Origin: Rhodococcus_F sp040656415
GTDB lineage: Bacteria; Actinomycetota; Actinomycetes; Mycobacteriales; Mycobacteriaceae
Assembly: GCF_040656415.1 (NCBI RefSeq)
Contig: NZ_JBFAMC010000003.1
Span: 434,001 to 498,000, forward strand
DNA: 64,000 bases
Direction: 5' to 3'
Shown here: positions 16,642-25,643 of the stretch, piece after piece
How the letters are laid out: the number at the start of each line of letters is the position of its first letter
Numbering within the stretch: the stretch's first letter is position 1
The notes under the pieces: generated by a model
The model's database searches: none
The model's input: only the letters and a program-made list of their open reading frames with translations
Told to the model about the DNA's origin: nothing
Translations under genes and position numbers: made by a program

Positions 16642-17763
16642 TCAGCCGAGCTGCGAGACCACCCAGTCGATGCTCTTGGTGAGTTGCGAGATGTCGTCGG
16701 GGTCGATGGCTGGGAACATGCCGACGCGTAACTGGTTGCGGCCGAGTTTGCGGTACGGCTCGGTGTCGACGACGCCGTTCGCTCGAAGGATCTTCGCGAC
16801 CTGGGCCGCGTCGACCTTCTCGTCGAAGTCGATGGTGCCGACCACCTGGGAGCGGTGCGCCGGATCGGTGACGAACGGAGTGGCGAACTCGCTCGCCTCG
16901 GCCCACTGGTAGAGCCGGGAGGACGAATCTGCGGTACGCGAGGTGGCCCAGTCGAGACCGCCCTTGGTGTTCAGCCAGTCGATTTGGTCGGCCAGCAGCA
17001 GCAGAGTCGCGACCGCAGGCGTGTTGTACGTCTGATCCTTGGAGCTGTTGTCCACCGCGATGGGCAACGACAGGAAGTCCGGAGTCCAGCGACCCGAGTT
17101 CTTGATCTCCTCGACGCGCTCGAGCGCCTTCGGGCTCATCAATGCGATCCACAGCCCACCGTCGGCTGCGAAGCACTTCTGTGGAGCGAAGTAGTACACG
17201 TCGGCATCGGTGACGTTCACGGGAAGCCCGCCGGCGCCGGAAGTCGCATCGATGGCGACGAGTGCGTTCTCCGATCCTGCCGGACGCGAGACGGGAATCG
17301 CGACACCGGTGGAGGTTTCGTTGTGCGCCCACCCGATGAGGTCCACGGAGGGGTCCGATACAGGCTCGGGTGCGCTGCCCGGATCCGCGGAGACGACGAT
17401 CGGGTCACCGATGAACGGGTTGTTCTTGGCGACCGAAGCGAACTTGGAGCTGAACTCACCATTGGTGAGATGCAGGGACTTCTCGCGGATCAGGCCGAAG
17501 GCCGCGGCATCCCAGAACGCAGTGGTGCCACCGTTTCCCAGCACCACCTCGTAGCCGTCGGGGAGGGAGAACAGGTCGGCGAGTCCGGACCGTACGCTGG
17601 CGACCACGTCCTTGACGGGCTTCTGGCGGTGACTGGTGCCGAACACCGAGGAGCCGACCTTCACCAGTGACTGAAGCTGTTCGGGACGAACCTTGGAGGG
17701 TCCGCAGCCGAATCGTCCGTCCACGGGCAGGAGATCTGGGGGGATGATCGGTGTGGGGGTCAT
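16642..17763 (-). CDS. serC: Phosphoserine aminotransferase SerC
   Basis: A 373-residue PLP enzyme that makes 3-phosphoserine from 3-phosphohydroxypyruvate and glutamate in serine biosynthesis (cytoplasm). Family marks: DGRFGCGPSKVRPEQ at the N-terminus, VFGTSHRQKPVK, VLGNGGTTAFWDAAAFGL, HNETSTGV, the lysine region DVYYFAPQKCFAADGGLW with the PLP-binding Lys in QK, and the C-terminal LRVGMFPAIDPDDI. It is the actinobacterial type of about 370-380 residues, as in Mtb Rv0884c. ATG 17763 is used. It begins 35 bp after the stop of citA on the same strand, so joint transcription is likely; the terminator follows serC. Confidence 0.95.
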   Translation of the reverse strand: MTPTPIIPPDLLPVDGRFGCGPSKVRPEQLQSLVKVGSSVFGTSHRQKPVKDVVASVRSGLADLFSLPDGYEVVLGNGGTTAFWDAAAFGLIREKSLHLTNGEFSSKFASVAKNNPFIGDPIVVSADPGSAPEPVSDPSVDLIGWAHNETSTGVAIPVSRPAGSENALVAIDATSGAGGLPVNVTDADVYYFAPQKCFAADGGLWIALMSPKALERVEEIKNSGRWTPDFLSLPIAVDNSSKDQTYNTPAVATLLLLADQIDWLNTKGGLDWATSRTADSSSRLYQWAEASEFATPFVTDPAHRSQVVGTIDFDEKVDAAQVAKILRANGVVDTEPYRKLGRNQLRVGMFPAIDPDDISQLTKSIDWVVSQLG

Positions 17764-17798
17764 GGCAACTCTCTGTTCTTCGAGATTCAAAGATGTGG

Positions 17799-18929
17799 TC
17801 AGCTCGTGTGGGTGATCTGGTCCCACCCCTCGACGGACTCAGGGGTGCGAGGTGCGGGGCCCGTGTAGATGGCGGCAGGGCGGACGAGTTTGCCCAGACG
17901 CTTCTGTTCGAGGATGTGGGCACACCAACCGGCGGTCCGGCCGCAGGTGAACATCGCGGGCATCATGTGCGCGGGTACCTCGGCGAAGTCGAGGATGACC
18001 GCGGCCCAGAATTCGACATTCGTCTCGATCGCCCGGTCGGGGCGACGCTCACGTAGTTCGGTCAGGGCGGCCTGCTCGAGTGCGGCCGCCGCCTCGAAGC
18101 GGGGCGCGTTCAGACGTTTGGCGGTGGCACGCAACACCCGGGCGCGGGGATCTTCGGCCCGGTACACGCGGTGCCCGAAGCCCATCAGCTTTTCCTTGCG
18201 GTCGAGGATTCCCTTGACCACGGCACGGGCATCACCGCATTTCTCGGTTTCCTCGATCATCGGCAGGACGCGAGCGGGGGCGCCGCCGTGCAGTGGGCCG
18301 GACATAGCCCCGATTGCACCGGACAATGACGCGGCGACGTCGGCGCCAGTGGAGGCGATGACGCGGGCGGTGAAGGTCGACGCGTTCATGCCGTGCTCTG
18401 CGGCCGAGACCCAGTACGCGTCGATGGCTTCGACGTGGGCGGGGTCGGGCTCGCCCTTCCAGCGGACCATGAACCGTTCGGTGACGGTCGCGGACTGATC
18501 GATCCGGGACTGCGGGACTGCGGGTTGGTAGATACCACGCGCCGACTGGGCAACGTAGGACAAAGCCATCACCGAGGCGCGGGCGAGGTTTTCACGGGCG
18601 GTGTCGTCGCTGATGTCGAGCAGCGGTTCGTAGCCCCAAATCGGCGCGAGCATCGCGAGAGCGGCCTGTACGTCCACACGCACGTCGCCGGTGTGCACCG
18701 GCAAGGGGAACGGTTCGGCGGGGGGCAGTCCGGCGCCGAAGCGTCCGTCGACCAGAAGCGCCCAGACATTGCCGAAGGTGACGCGCTTTGCGACGAGGTC
18801 CTCGATGTCGACGCCGCGGTAGCGAAGTGCGCCGCCGTCCTTGTCAGGCTCGGCGATATCGCTGGTGAACGCGATAACGCCTTCCAACCCGCTGGCGAAA
18901 TCGTCGGGTATTGCCGCGCTGGTTGCCAT
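17799..18929 (-). CDS. citA: Citrate synthase 2 (CitA type)
   Basis: A 376-residue citrate synthase joining acetyl-CoA and oxaloacetate. Active-site regions are AAEHGMNASTFTARVIASTGAD (with His), MSGPLHGGAPARVLPM, and KLMGFGHRVYRAEDPRARVL (second His region), with ILDFAEVPAHMMPAMF (catalytic Asp) and FTCGRTAGWCAHILEQ. It is shorter than GltA, as Mtb CitA (Rv0889c) is. ATG 18929 is preferred over an in-frame upstream extension, whose sequence has no citrate-synthase character; GAGGAG precedes the ATG. A second, standard citrate synthase lies 3.6 kb downstream. Confidence 0.93.
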   Translation of the reverse strand: MATSAAIPDDFASGLEGVIAFTSDIAEPDKDGGALRYRGVDIEDLVAKRVTFGNVWALLVDGRFGAGLPPAEPFPLPVHTGDVRVDVQAALAMLAPIWGYEPLLDISDDTARENLARASVMALSYVAQSARGIYQPAVPQSRIDQSATVTERFMVRWKGEPDPAHVEAIDAYWVSAAEHGMNASTFTARVIASTGADVAASLSGAIGAMSGPLHGGAPARVLPMIEETEKCGDARAVVKGILDRKEKLMGFGHRVYRAEDPRARVLRATAKRLNAPRFEAAAALEQAALTELRERRPDRAIETNVEFWAAVILDFAEVPAHMMPAMFTCGRTAGWCAHILEQKRLGKLVRPAAIYTGPAPRTPESVEGWDQITHTS

Positions 18930-19153
18930 GGCTCGTGGGCTCTCCTCATTCGAGTGCCCCCGTTCAGAGTGGCACTGTCTCGGCGTTCGACAATTGCCCG
19001 GGCGTACCTGCAGGGTCGGCAGGCACTCTCCTCCGGGCAATAGGTCTTCCCTCCCCGAGGCATCGCAAATCGCGTCTGCATTCCGGGGGCGGGCTCGGTC
19101 ACCAAAAACTCTAGCCGGTGTCACCGGAGGGTTGATCAGTGCATTCCCGGGAG

Positions 19154-19159
19154 TAGCGT
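19154..19159 (+). promoter_or_regulatory. Probable -10 box of leaderless pdxH transcript
   Basis: TAGCGT ends 8 nt before GTG 19168 and there is no Shine-Dalgarno sequence, the arrangement expected for a leaderless actinobacterial transcript. The same hexamer stands before the photolyase gene. Confidence 0.5.
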
Positions 19160-19167
19160 TCTTCGCT

Positions 19168-19872
19168 GTGCCTTCAGATGCTGAACCGTCGAAATCGGTG
19201 GACAAGGATCTCGCCGCGATGCGAGTCGGCTATGGGTATCAGGGCCTCGGCGCTCCACACGACGAGTCCGATCTGGACGTTGACGACCTGAGCGACGGCT
19301 GGCATCGGTTGATGCGCCAATGGATGGAGGCAGCCGTCGAGGCCGAGGTTCCCGAACCCAATGCGATGACGCTCGGCACCGTCGACGCGCAGGGGCATCC
19401 GTGTACCCGGACCGTCCTCTGCAAGGGTTTGAGCGCCGATGGCGTGCTGTTCTTTACGAATTACGCATCGGACAAAGGTCACCAATTGGCCGCCGTGCCC
19501 TATGCATCAGCGACGTTCGCATGGCTGCCGATTGCCCGACAGATCACCGTCCGTGGTCCCGTCGAGCGTGTCAGTGCGGAGATCACCGACGAGTACTGGC
19601 ACAGCAGGCCCCGTGGATCCCGGTTGGGAGCCTGGGCGTCGGATCAATCGCAGCCGATCGGCTCCAGGGCCGAACTCGACGCGGCACTGCGCCATGCGGC
19701 CGAGCGGTTCGGAGTCGATGGCGACATCCCGGTGCGGCCGAATTGGGGTGGCATCCTGATCAAGCCCGAGGTCGTCGAGTTCTGGCAGGGTCGTGCCAAC
19801 CGGATGCACAATCGCATCCGGACCTCGCGGGGCGATGATGACGGTTGGATCGTCGAGCGCCTGCAGCCGTGA
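19168..19872 (+). CDS. pdxH: Pyridoxamine/pyridoxine 5'-phosphate oxidase
   Basis: A 234-residue FMN enzyme that makes pyridoxal 5'-phosphate, the cofactor of nearby SerC among others. Family marks: PNAMTLGTVDAQGHPCTRTVLCKGL, LFFTNYASDKGHQL, ATFAWLPIARQITVRGPVERV (FMN and substrate contacts), YWHSRPRGSRLGAWASDQS and the C-terminal signature EFWQGRANRMHNRI. GTG 19168 gives PSDAEPSKSVDKDLAAMRVGY as N-terminus. Its TGA overlaps the GTG of the next gene (GTGA, 4 bp), so the transporter downstream is translationally coupled. It is divergent from citA with 238 bp between starts. Confidence 0.94.
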   Translation: MPSDAEPSKSVDKDLAAMRVGYGYQGLGAPHDESDLDVDDLSDGWHRLMRQWMEAAVEAEVPEPNAMTLGTVDAQGHPCTRTVLCKGLSADGVLFFTNYASDKGHQLAAVPYASATFAWLPIARQITVRGPVERVSAEITDEYWHSRPRGSRLGAWASDQSQPIGSRAELDAALRHAAERFGVDGDIPVRPNWGGILIKPEVVEFWQGRANRMHNRIRTSRGDDDGWIVERLQP

Positions 19873-21128
19873 ACCGGATACTGGCTGACACGACTCCTCT
19901 CCAAAACCGTGATTACCGACGGTTGTGGCTGACCGGAATCGTCACCGTCATCGGTGGGCAACTCAGTATCGTCGCCGTGCCGCAGCAGGTGTACGAGATC
20001 ACCCGCAGTTCGGGGTACGTGGGTCTGACGGGCGTGTTCGCACTGGCGCCATTGCTCGTGTTCGGGTTGTGGGGCGGCGCGCTGGCCGATGTCATGGACC
20101 GCCGCGCATTGCTGACGTTGACGACGGTCGGGCTCGGTCTCACCTCGGTGCTGTTCTGGATTCAGGCCGCGCTGGGTATGAACAATGTCTGGTTGGTCTT
20201 CGGATTGCTTGCGGTGCAACAAGCTTTCTTCGCCGTGAACCAGCCGACGCGCAGTGCCATCATCCCGCGACTCATCCCGGTGAAGCAATTGGCTGCAGCC
20301 AATTCGCTGAACATGACGGTGGTGCAGTTCGGTGCCATAGCCGGGCCGCTGCTCGCCGGGGCAATGATCCCGACCGTCGGGTTGCCGACGCTGTATCTCG
20401 TCGATTCCATCGCCCTGCTCGCCACGCTGTGGGCGGTGCTGCGCCTTCCGCCGATTCCGCCGACGGGCCAGTCGCGCCGAGCTGGGCTTCGCGAGGTGTT
20501 CGACGGCTTCGCCTACCTCGCGACGCAGAAGGTGCTGCTCGCTTCGTTCGTCGTCGACATCATCGCGATGGTGTTCGGTATGCCGCGAGCGTTGTTTCCA
20601 CAGATCGCGAACGACACGTTCGGCGACCCGGCCACCGGTGGCTTCGCGCTCGGCCTACTGTTCGCAGCAATGTCCGCCGGTGCCGTGGTCGGTGGAGTGT
20701 TCTCCGGGTGGTTGCCCAGAGTCCATCGTCAGGGTCGTGCAGTGGTTGTGTGCATCGTCTTGTGGGGTCTGGCAATGGTCGGGTTCGGCTTGGTCGTGGG
20801 GGTCGCGGCCCCGGGAGACAGTCCGATCCTGTTGTGGGCGGCTCTGGCGTTTCTCGCGTTCGGAGGTGCTGTCGACATGATTTCTGCCGCGTTCCGGAGC
20901 GCGATGCTGCAAGCGGTCGCAACGGACGAGATGCGTGGACGACTGCAGGGCGTCTTCATCGTGGTGGTCGCGGGCGGGCCTCGGATGGGTGACGTCCTAC
21001 ATGGAGCCGCAGCGGCAGCGGTCGGTACCAGCGTGGCCGCAGCGGGTGGTGGTGTCCTCGTCGTGATCGGTGTGGTGATCGCCGCGGCCGCGTTTCCGGC
21101 ATTGATGCGCTACAGGGTCAGCCGCTAG
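19869..21128 (+). CDS. MFS transporter (EntS/MFS_3-like)
   Basis: A 419-residue protein with about 12 membrane segments. The start LADTTPLQNRDYRRLWLTG is typical of the MFS_3 group that includes the enterobactin exporter EntS. The loop 2-3 motif GGALADVMDRRALLTLTTVG is present, and QQAFFAVNQPTRSAIIPRLIP and DEMRGRLQGVFIVVVAGGPRMGDVLHG are typical of that group. The substrate is unknown. Coupled by a GTGA overlap to pdxH, so a link with vitamin B6 metabolism is possible but not shown. Confidence 0.85.
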   Translation: MNRILADTTPLQNRDYRRLWLTGIVTVIGGQLSIVAVPQQVYEITRSSGYVGLTGVFALAPLLVFGLWGGALADVMDRRALLTLTTVGLGLTSVLFWIQAALGMNNVWLVFGLLAVQQAFFAVNQPTRSAIIPRLIPVKQLAAANSLNMTVVQFGAIAGPLLAGAMIPTVGLPTLYLVDSIALLATLWAVLRLPPIPPTGQSRRAGLREVFDGFAYLATQKVLLASFVVDIIAMVFGMPRALFPQIANDTFGDPATGGFALGLLFAAMSAGAVVGGVFSGWLPRVHRQGRAVVVCIVLWGLAMVGFGLVVGVAAPGDSPILLWAALAFLAFGGAVDMISAAFRSAMLQAVATDEMRGRLQGVFIVVVAGGPRMGDVLHGAAAAAVGTSVAAAGGGVLVVIGVVIAAAAFPALMRYRVSR

Positions 21129-21169
21129 GTTCCTGTGCGCCATCACATATTTCATGCACACTGAATTGC

Positions 21170-22132
21170 ATGGGTGAAGCGAAGTCGCCGAGGACCGACA
21201 GTCGTGCCGCCGCTGCCTTCGAGATCAGGGGAGGCGGCTATCGGGCGGATATAGCGGGGAGGGGGGCCGGGCTTCGCCAACTCGAGTGGGACGGCCCGCG
21301 GGGGCCGATAGCACTCACCGAGACGTGGGAGATCGGGACGCGCCCGCCGATGTCGGCCGGATTGATATTGGCTCCGTGGCCGAACCGGATCCGAAAAGGC
21401 CATTTCATCTTCGACGGTGTCGATCATCAACTCGAGATCACCGAACCAGCCTTCGGCAATGCGATCCACGGATTCGTCCGGTTCGTCGACTGGAATGTCG
21501 AGAACCGTGCCGACGACCGGATCGAGTTGTCGACCGAAGTCCGTCTCCACAAGGGGTGGCCATATCCGCTCAGGCTCACAGTCGATTACGCACTCGGTGA
21601 GGACGGACTGACGGTGACACATACCGCGACCAACACGGGGTCCAACCCTGCGCCCTTCGGGATGGGATTCCACTCGTTCGTCCGTGTGGGCGACTTTCCT
21701 CTCGACGAATGCACTCTGCGCCTGTCAGCAGGCACCCGCCTGCCTCTCGACGAACGCATGCTCCCGAACGCAGGCTCGCAAGCCGTCGCAGACACTTACT
21801 ACGACTTCACTACTGCGCGCACGCTCCGCGCCGTGGCTCTGGATACGCCATTCAGCGCGCTCGACTTCGACGTGGATGGCAGGACGCGGCACGAATTGCG
21901 TGCCCCCGACGGCACAGCAACCCTGTTGTGGGCGGCCCATGAGTTCAGTTGGCTGCAAGCGTTCGTCGCGGACCCCGACGCTGGGAGGCCGTACCCCGGC
22001 CGGGGGCGGGCGCTGGCGCTCGAGCCCATGACGTGTCCGCCCGATGCGTTCAATTCGGGCATCGACCAACTCGTGCTCGCTCCGGGACAGCAGTGGACCG
22101 GACGCTGGGGTATGACGTTGGAACCTTCCTAG
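21170..22132 (+). CDS. Aldose 1-epimerase (galactose mutarotase) family protein
   Basis: A 320-residue beta-sandwich epimerase-type protein. Marks are the sugar-binding arginine region LAPWPNRIRKG, the conserved NAIHGFVR (His), GFHSFVR (second His), and the C-terminal ALEPMTCPPDAFNSG, where the Glu is the expected catalytic base. It probably equilibrates alpha and beta anomers of an aldose, or acts on a sugar phosphate, in the cytoplasm. It starts 41 bp after the transporter gene on the same strand. Confidence 0.86.
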   Translation: MGEAKSPRTDSRAAAAFEIRGGGYRADIAGRGAGLRQLEWDGPRGPIALTETWEIGTRPPMSAGLILAPWPNRIRKGHFIFDGVDHQLEITEPAFGNAIHGFVRFVDWNVENRADDRIELSTEVRLHKGWPYPLRLTVDYALGEDGLTVTHTATNTGSNPAPFGMGFHSFVRVGDFPLDECTLRLSAGTRLPLDERMLPNAGSQAVADTYYDFTTARTLRAVALDTPFSALDFDVDGRTRHELRAPDGTATLLWAAHEFSWLQAFVADPDAGRPYPGRGRALALEPMTCPPDAFNSGIDQLVLAPGQQWTGRWGMTLEPS

Positions 22133-22560
22133 GAGCTCAACTGTCGAGCGGGTGTGTCCACCTGGTGAGACACTGCAATGCTGATTGCGACCCGGTCGAT
22201 GAGGTGTCGCCGGCGTTCGTCCGTGATGCCCGCGGGCAGTGGGCAGCTCGACTCCGCGCCCGTCGCCTCGACGGAGATGAGGTGCGCGTTCTTTGCTTCG
22301 GACTGCTATCAGTGCAGGTTATGAGATCGAAATGGTCTCGATGACAGGAGAGCACGCCAATTTCGTACAGGCCTCGCGCGGGCCTTTCGGACACTCGCGG
22401 GACGCAGTGAGGACATTTCTTCACGGTGGTACCGCTGCGGGTGACGGGGTCTGTTCTACCGCTTTGTGCAGACCCTCCCTCGGCGCGCGGGCCTAGGTGG
22501 GACTAGTTTCTATCTGGATGCAGTTGTTACTCATTGGTTTGAGCTTGAGAGGGATGCTTC
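22133..22560 (+). other. 428-bp non-coding region upstream of gltA
   Basis: No convincing gene. It holds GTGTC-N10-GACAC (22160-22179), an inverted repeat that could bind a regulator, and a short stem GAGATCGAAATGGTCTC near 22323. The 3' end carries GAGAGGG seven bases before GTG 22561, the ribosome site of gltA. A promoter for gltA must lie here; I cannot place the -10 box reliably. Confidence 0.5.
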
Positions 22561-23856
22561 GTGCCTGACAATGACACACAGCCCACGCTTACCTATCCCG
22601 GCGGTGAGCACAAGATGTCCATTGCCAGGGCGACCGAGGGCAATGCCGGTATCGAATTGGGCAAGCTGCTAGCCAGCACCGGGTACACCACCTTGGATCC
22701 TGGCTTCGTCAATACCGCCTCCACCAGTTCGGCGATCACCTACATCGACGGCGAGCGCGGGATTCTCCGTTACCGCGGCTACCCGATCGAGCAGTTGGCC
22801 GAGAAGTCGACATTCATCGAGGTCAGCTACCTGCTGATCTATGGCGAGTTGCCGACTGCGAAAGAGCTCGAGACCTTCACCAACAGGATTCGGCGACACA
22901 CCCTGCTGCACGAGGACCTCAAGAGGTTCTTCGATGGGTTCCCCCGGAACGCGCACCCGATGCCGGTCCTTTCCAGTGCGGTCAACGCGTTGTCGGCCTA
23001 CTACCAGGATTCCCTGGACCCGTCCGACCCCGACCAGGTCGAGCTGTCGACGACCCGCCTGCTGGCGAAGCTGCCGACGATCGCGGCGTACGCATACAAG
23101 AAGTCTGTGGGCCAGCCGTTCCTGTACCCGGACAACTCGTTGAATCTGGTGGAGAACTTCCTGCGGATGACGTTCGGGTTCCCTGCCGAGCCGTACGAGA
23201 TCGATCCCGAGATCGCCCGAGCCCTCGACATGCTGCTGATCCTGCACGCCGACCACGAGCAGAACTGTTCGACGTCGACGGTACGGTTGGTCGGCTCCTC
23301 GGATGCCAATCTGTTCACCTCCATCTCCGGCGGCATCAACGCGCTCTGGGGACCGCTGCACGGCGGCGCCAACCAGGCTGTTCTCGAGATGCTCGACGAG
23401 ATCAAGGACAGTGGCGGAACAGCTGCCGACTTCGTCCGCAAGGTCAAGAACAAGGAAGACGGCGTGAAGCTCATGGGCTTCGGGCACCGCGTCTACCGCA
23501 ACTACGACCCGCGTGCGGCGATCGTCAAGAACACCGCCCACACGATCCTCGACAAACTCGGTGGGGACGACGAGCTTCTCGACATCGCGATGGCACTCGA
23601 AGAGGCGGCGCTGACCGACGACTACTTCGTCGAGCGCAAGCTGTATCCGAACGTCGACTTCTACACGGGCGTGATCTACCGCGCGATGGGCTTCCCGACC
23701 CGCATGTTCACCGTTCTCTTTGCGATCGGCCGCCTGCCGGGCTGGATTGCACACTGGCGCGAGATGCATGAAGATCCAGCTACGAAGATCGGTCGCCCGC
23801 GCCAGATCTACACCGGCTACACCGAGCGTGAATACAAGGACGCTGCAAGTCGCTGA
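22561..23856 (+). CDS. gltA: Citrate synthase GltA
   Basis: A 431-residue type II (hexameric class) citrate synthase, main TCA-cycle entry. N-terminal YTTLDPGFVNTASTSSAITYIDGERGILRYRGYPIEQLA, catalytic His regions LHADHEQNCSTSTVRLVGS and MGFGHRVYRNYDPRA, ALWGPLHGGANQAV, and the catalytic Asp in NVDFYTGVIYRAMGFP are present. GTG 22561 has a good ribosome site. Corresponds to Mtb gltA2 (Rv0896). The FKBP gene follows after 45 bp on the same strand. Confidence 0.96.
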   Translation: MPDNDTQPTLTYPGGEHKMSIARATEGNAGIELGKLLASTGYTTLDPGFVNTASTSSAITYIDGERGILRYRGYPIEQLAEKSTFIEVSYLLIYGELPTAKELETFTNRIRRHTLLHEDLKRFFDGFPRNAHPMPVLSSAVNALSAYYQDSLDPSDPDQVELSTTRLLAKLPTIAAYAYKKSVGQPFLYPDNSLNLVENFLRMTFGFPAEPYEIDPEIARALDMLLILHADHEQNCSTSTVRLVGSSDANLFTSISGGINALWGPLHGGANQAVLEMLDEIKDSGGTAADFVRKVKNKEDGVKLMGFGHRVYRNYDPRAAIVKNTAHTILDKLGGDDELLDIAMALEEAALTDDYFVERKLYPNVDFYTGVIYRAMGFPTRMFTVLFAIGRLPGWIAHWREMHEDPATKIGRPRQIYTGYTEREYKDAASR

Positions 23857-23901
23857 TCGCGGACCTGTGCCGACCCAGATAGTCCTCACCAAGGAGCACA
23901 C

Positions 23902-24264
23902 ATGACCAAGCCCGAGATCGACTTCCAAGAGGGTCCTGCACCGACCGACCTGGCCATCAAAGACCTGGTGGTCGGTGAAGGTGCCGAGGCCGTTCCAGGG
24001 GGCACCGTCGAAGTACATTACGTCGGTGTCGATTTCGAATCCGGTGAGGAGTTCGACTCTTCCTGGAACCGTGGCGAGTCCATCCAGTTCCCACTACGCG
24101 GGCTGATCAAGGGTTGGCAGGACGGCATTCCCGGAATGAAGGTGGGCGGACGTCGTCAGCTCACGATCCCGCCGGAACTAGCCTACGGACCCGCCGGCGC
24201 CGGACATCAACTGTCCGGTAAGACTCTGGTTTTCGTGATCGACCTGCTCGATGTGAAGGGATAG
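23902..24264 (+). CDS. FKBP-type peptidyl-prolyl cis-trans isomerase
   Basis: A 120-residue single-domain FKBP for proline isomerisation in protein folding. The fold is read from AIKDLVVGEGAEAVPGGTVEVHYVGVDFESGEEFDSSWNRGESIQFPL, then LIKGWQDGIPGMKVGGRRQLTIPPELAYG and KTLVFVIDLLDV. It holds the usual pocket residues (Tyr, Asp, Phe, Trp, Tyr). There is no signal peptide, so it is cytoplasmic. ATG 23902 follows AAGGAG. It is probably co-transcribed with gltA and ends at a strong terminator. Confidence 0.93.
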   Translation: MTKPEIDFQEGPAPTDLAIKDLVVGEGAEAVPGGTVEVHYVGVDFESGEEFDSSWNRGESIQFPLRGLIKGWQDGIPGMKVGGRRQLTIPPELAYGPAGAGHQLSGKTLVFVIDLLDVKG

Positions 24265-24276
24265 TCTTCCCAGCAG

Positions 24277-24314
24277 GAAACCCCGTGTCACCTTTCTGGT
24301 GATGCGGGGTTTTC
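24277..24314. terminator. Hairpin terminator between FKBP gene and prrB
   Basis: GAAACCCCG-T-GTCACC pairs with GGTGAT-GCGGGGTTTTC, a stem of about 14 bp followed by a T run on the plus strand. It overlaps the last codons of the convergent prrB gene, so it can serve both strands. Confidence 0.8.
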
Positions 24315-25643
24315 TGCGTTTCGCATCCTTTGTGCCGGGCCGGTGTGAAGCTCGACGACCAGTCGAGCTCCGCCGAGTGGGCTGACCTCGAAGTGTGCGT
24401 GGCCGTTGTGAAGGGCAGCCTGTTGAGCGACGAGTGCCAAGCCAAGCCCAGACCCTGTCGCCGTGGCGTTCGAGCCCCGGCGGAACCGTTCGAACACCAC
24501 CGCCCGCTCGGCTTCGGGTATTCCGGAGCCGTTGTCGTCGATGATGACGGTTGTTCTCCCACTCGATTCGCGCACCGTGATCCGCACCGCGGTTGCACCG
24601 CCGTGCCGGACAGCGTTCTTGATGGCGTTGTCCAGAATGAGGCGCATTCCGCCGGGCATTCCGTGAACCACCACGGGCGAAGCATCGACGCTCACTTGTA
24701 GCCCGGGGTGGTGTCGCATGGCGTCGTCGGCCGCGAGATCGCTGATCTCGACCAGATCGCAGTTCACGAAGTCCTTGTCGGTGGACAGTTCGCCGCGGGC
24801 GAGGCGTTCGAGATCGGACAGCGTCGATTCCACCCGGTCTTGAGAGCGGGCCACATCCCGGAGGATCTCGTCTCGTTGTCGGGACGTCAGGTTGTGCGTT
24901 GTGAGGACCTCGAGGTCCGTGCGCATGGCGGTGAGCGGTGTACGAAGTTCGTGGGCGGAAACGGCTGCGAAGTCACGCGCAACGGACAGTGCCGCAGAAG
25001 TCGCCTCTTGGGCTCGGGCGACGTCTCGCAGCATCGATTCGGCGGCCGAGGCCAGTTCATCCGCTTCTCGGACACCGGAGGCAACGGGGGCCAGTTCGCG
25101 CTCACGGCGCACGATGCGGCCGGTCAGGTCGACCAGCGGGCGCACGGCACGTCCGCCGAACAACCAACCGAGACTGCTGGCCCCAACAACAGCCAGCACA
25201 CCCGCGATTGCGACCTGGCGTTGCTGGTCGGTCGTCACATCTTGGGCCTCGGAGTAGGGGACGGCCAGCGAGATGCGAGTGCCGAGAAGAGGCACCGCCG
25301 CCGTGAACGCTCGGTACTTCGTGCCGTTGACTTCGACGGTTTGCCAGCCCGGGTCGAGCGCGGGTAATTGGGTGGGAGTGCTGACGAGCACGGTGTCGCC
25401 GCTGGCCGAGCGGATGGTAATGGCGAATGCGCCGTAGTCACCGAGCGCACCGAGGAACAGCCCAGCGGTGGCCGCGTTGGGAACCAGGACTTCCGACGCC
25501 GATTCCAGACGGCGGTCGAGCTGCGAAAGGTTGTTGCGGTTGATGGCCAGTGATACCAGGATGCCCAGTGCCACAACGATGATGGTTGCTCCCAGCGCGG
25601 TCGCGGCCGCCACACGGGTACGGAGTGAGAACGACCGCCTCAC
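24288..25643 (-). CDS. prrB: Sensor histidine kinase PrrB
   Basis: A 451-residue membrane sensor. N-terminal helix TALGATIIVVALGILVSLAI, an extracytoplasmic domain to about residue 145, a second helix around VAIAGVLAVVGASSLGWLFGG and a HAMP linker lead to the phosphorylated His in SAHELRTPLTAMRTDLEVL. ATP-binding boxes follow: NAIKNAVRHGG (N), DDNGSGIPEAE (G1), FRRGS (F) and GSGLGLAL (G2). It overlaps prrA by 4 bp (ATGA), so both are one operon. It is the counterpart of Mtb Rv0902c, whose system is essential; the signal is not clear from sequence. Confidence 0.94.
   Translation of the reverse strand: MRRSFSLRTRVAAATALGATIIVVALGILVSLAINRNNLSQLDRRLESASEVLVPNAATAGLFLGALGDYGAFAITIRSASGDTVLVSTPTQLPALDPGWQTVEVNGTKYRAFTAAVPLLGTRISLAVPYSEAQDVTTDQQRQVAIAGVLAVVGASSLGWLFGGRAVRPLVDLTGRIVRRERELAPVASGVREADELASAAESMLRDVARAQEATSAALSVARDFAAVSAHELRTPLTAMRTDLEVLTTHNLTSRQRDEILRDVARSQDRVESTLSDLERLARGELSTDKDFVNCDLVEISDLAADDAMRHHPGLQVSVDASPVVVHGMPGGMRLILDNAIKNAVRHGGATAVRITVRESSGRTTVIIDDNGSGIPEAERAVVFERFRRGSNATATGSGLGLALVAQQAALHNGHAHFEVSPLGGARLVVELHTGPAQRMRNAENPASPER

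Noticed and set aside
18930..19205. Open frame extending citrate synthase CitA upstream
   Set aside because: The extension has no citrate-synthase similarity and overlaps the pdxH start; a ribosome site precedes ATG 18929.
22425..22435. GGTGGTACCGC upstream of gltA, similar to the T-box antiterminator core
   Set aside because: No stem I or specifier loop is visible, the downstream gene is not an amino-acid gene, and an 11-base match in a GC-rich spacer can arise by chance.
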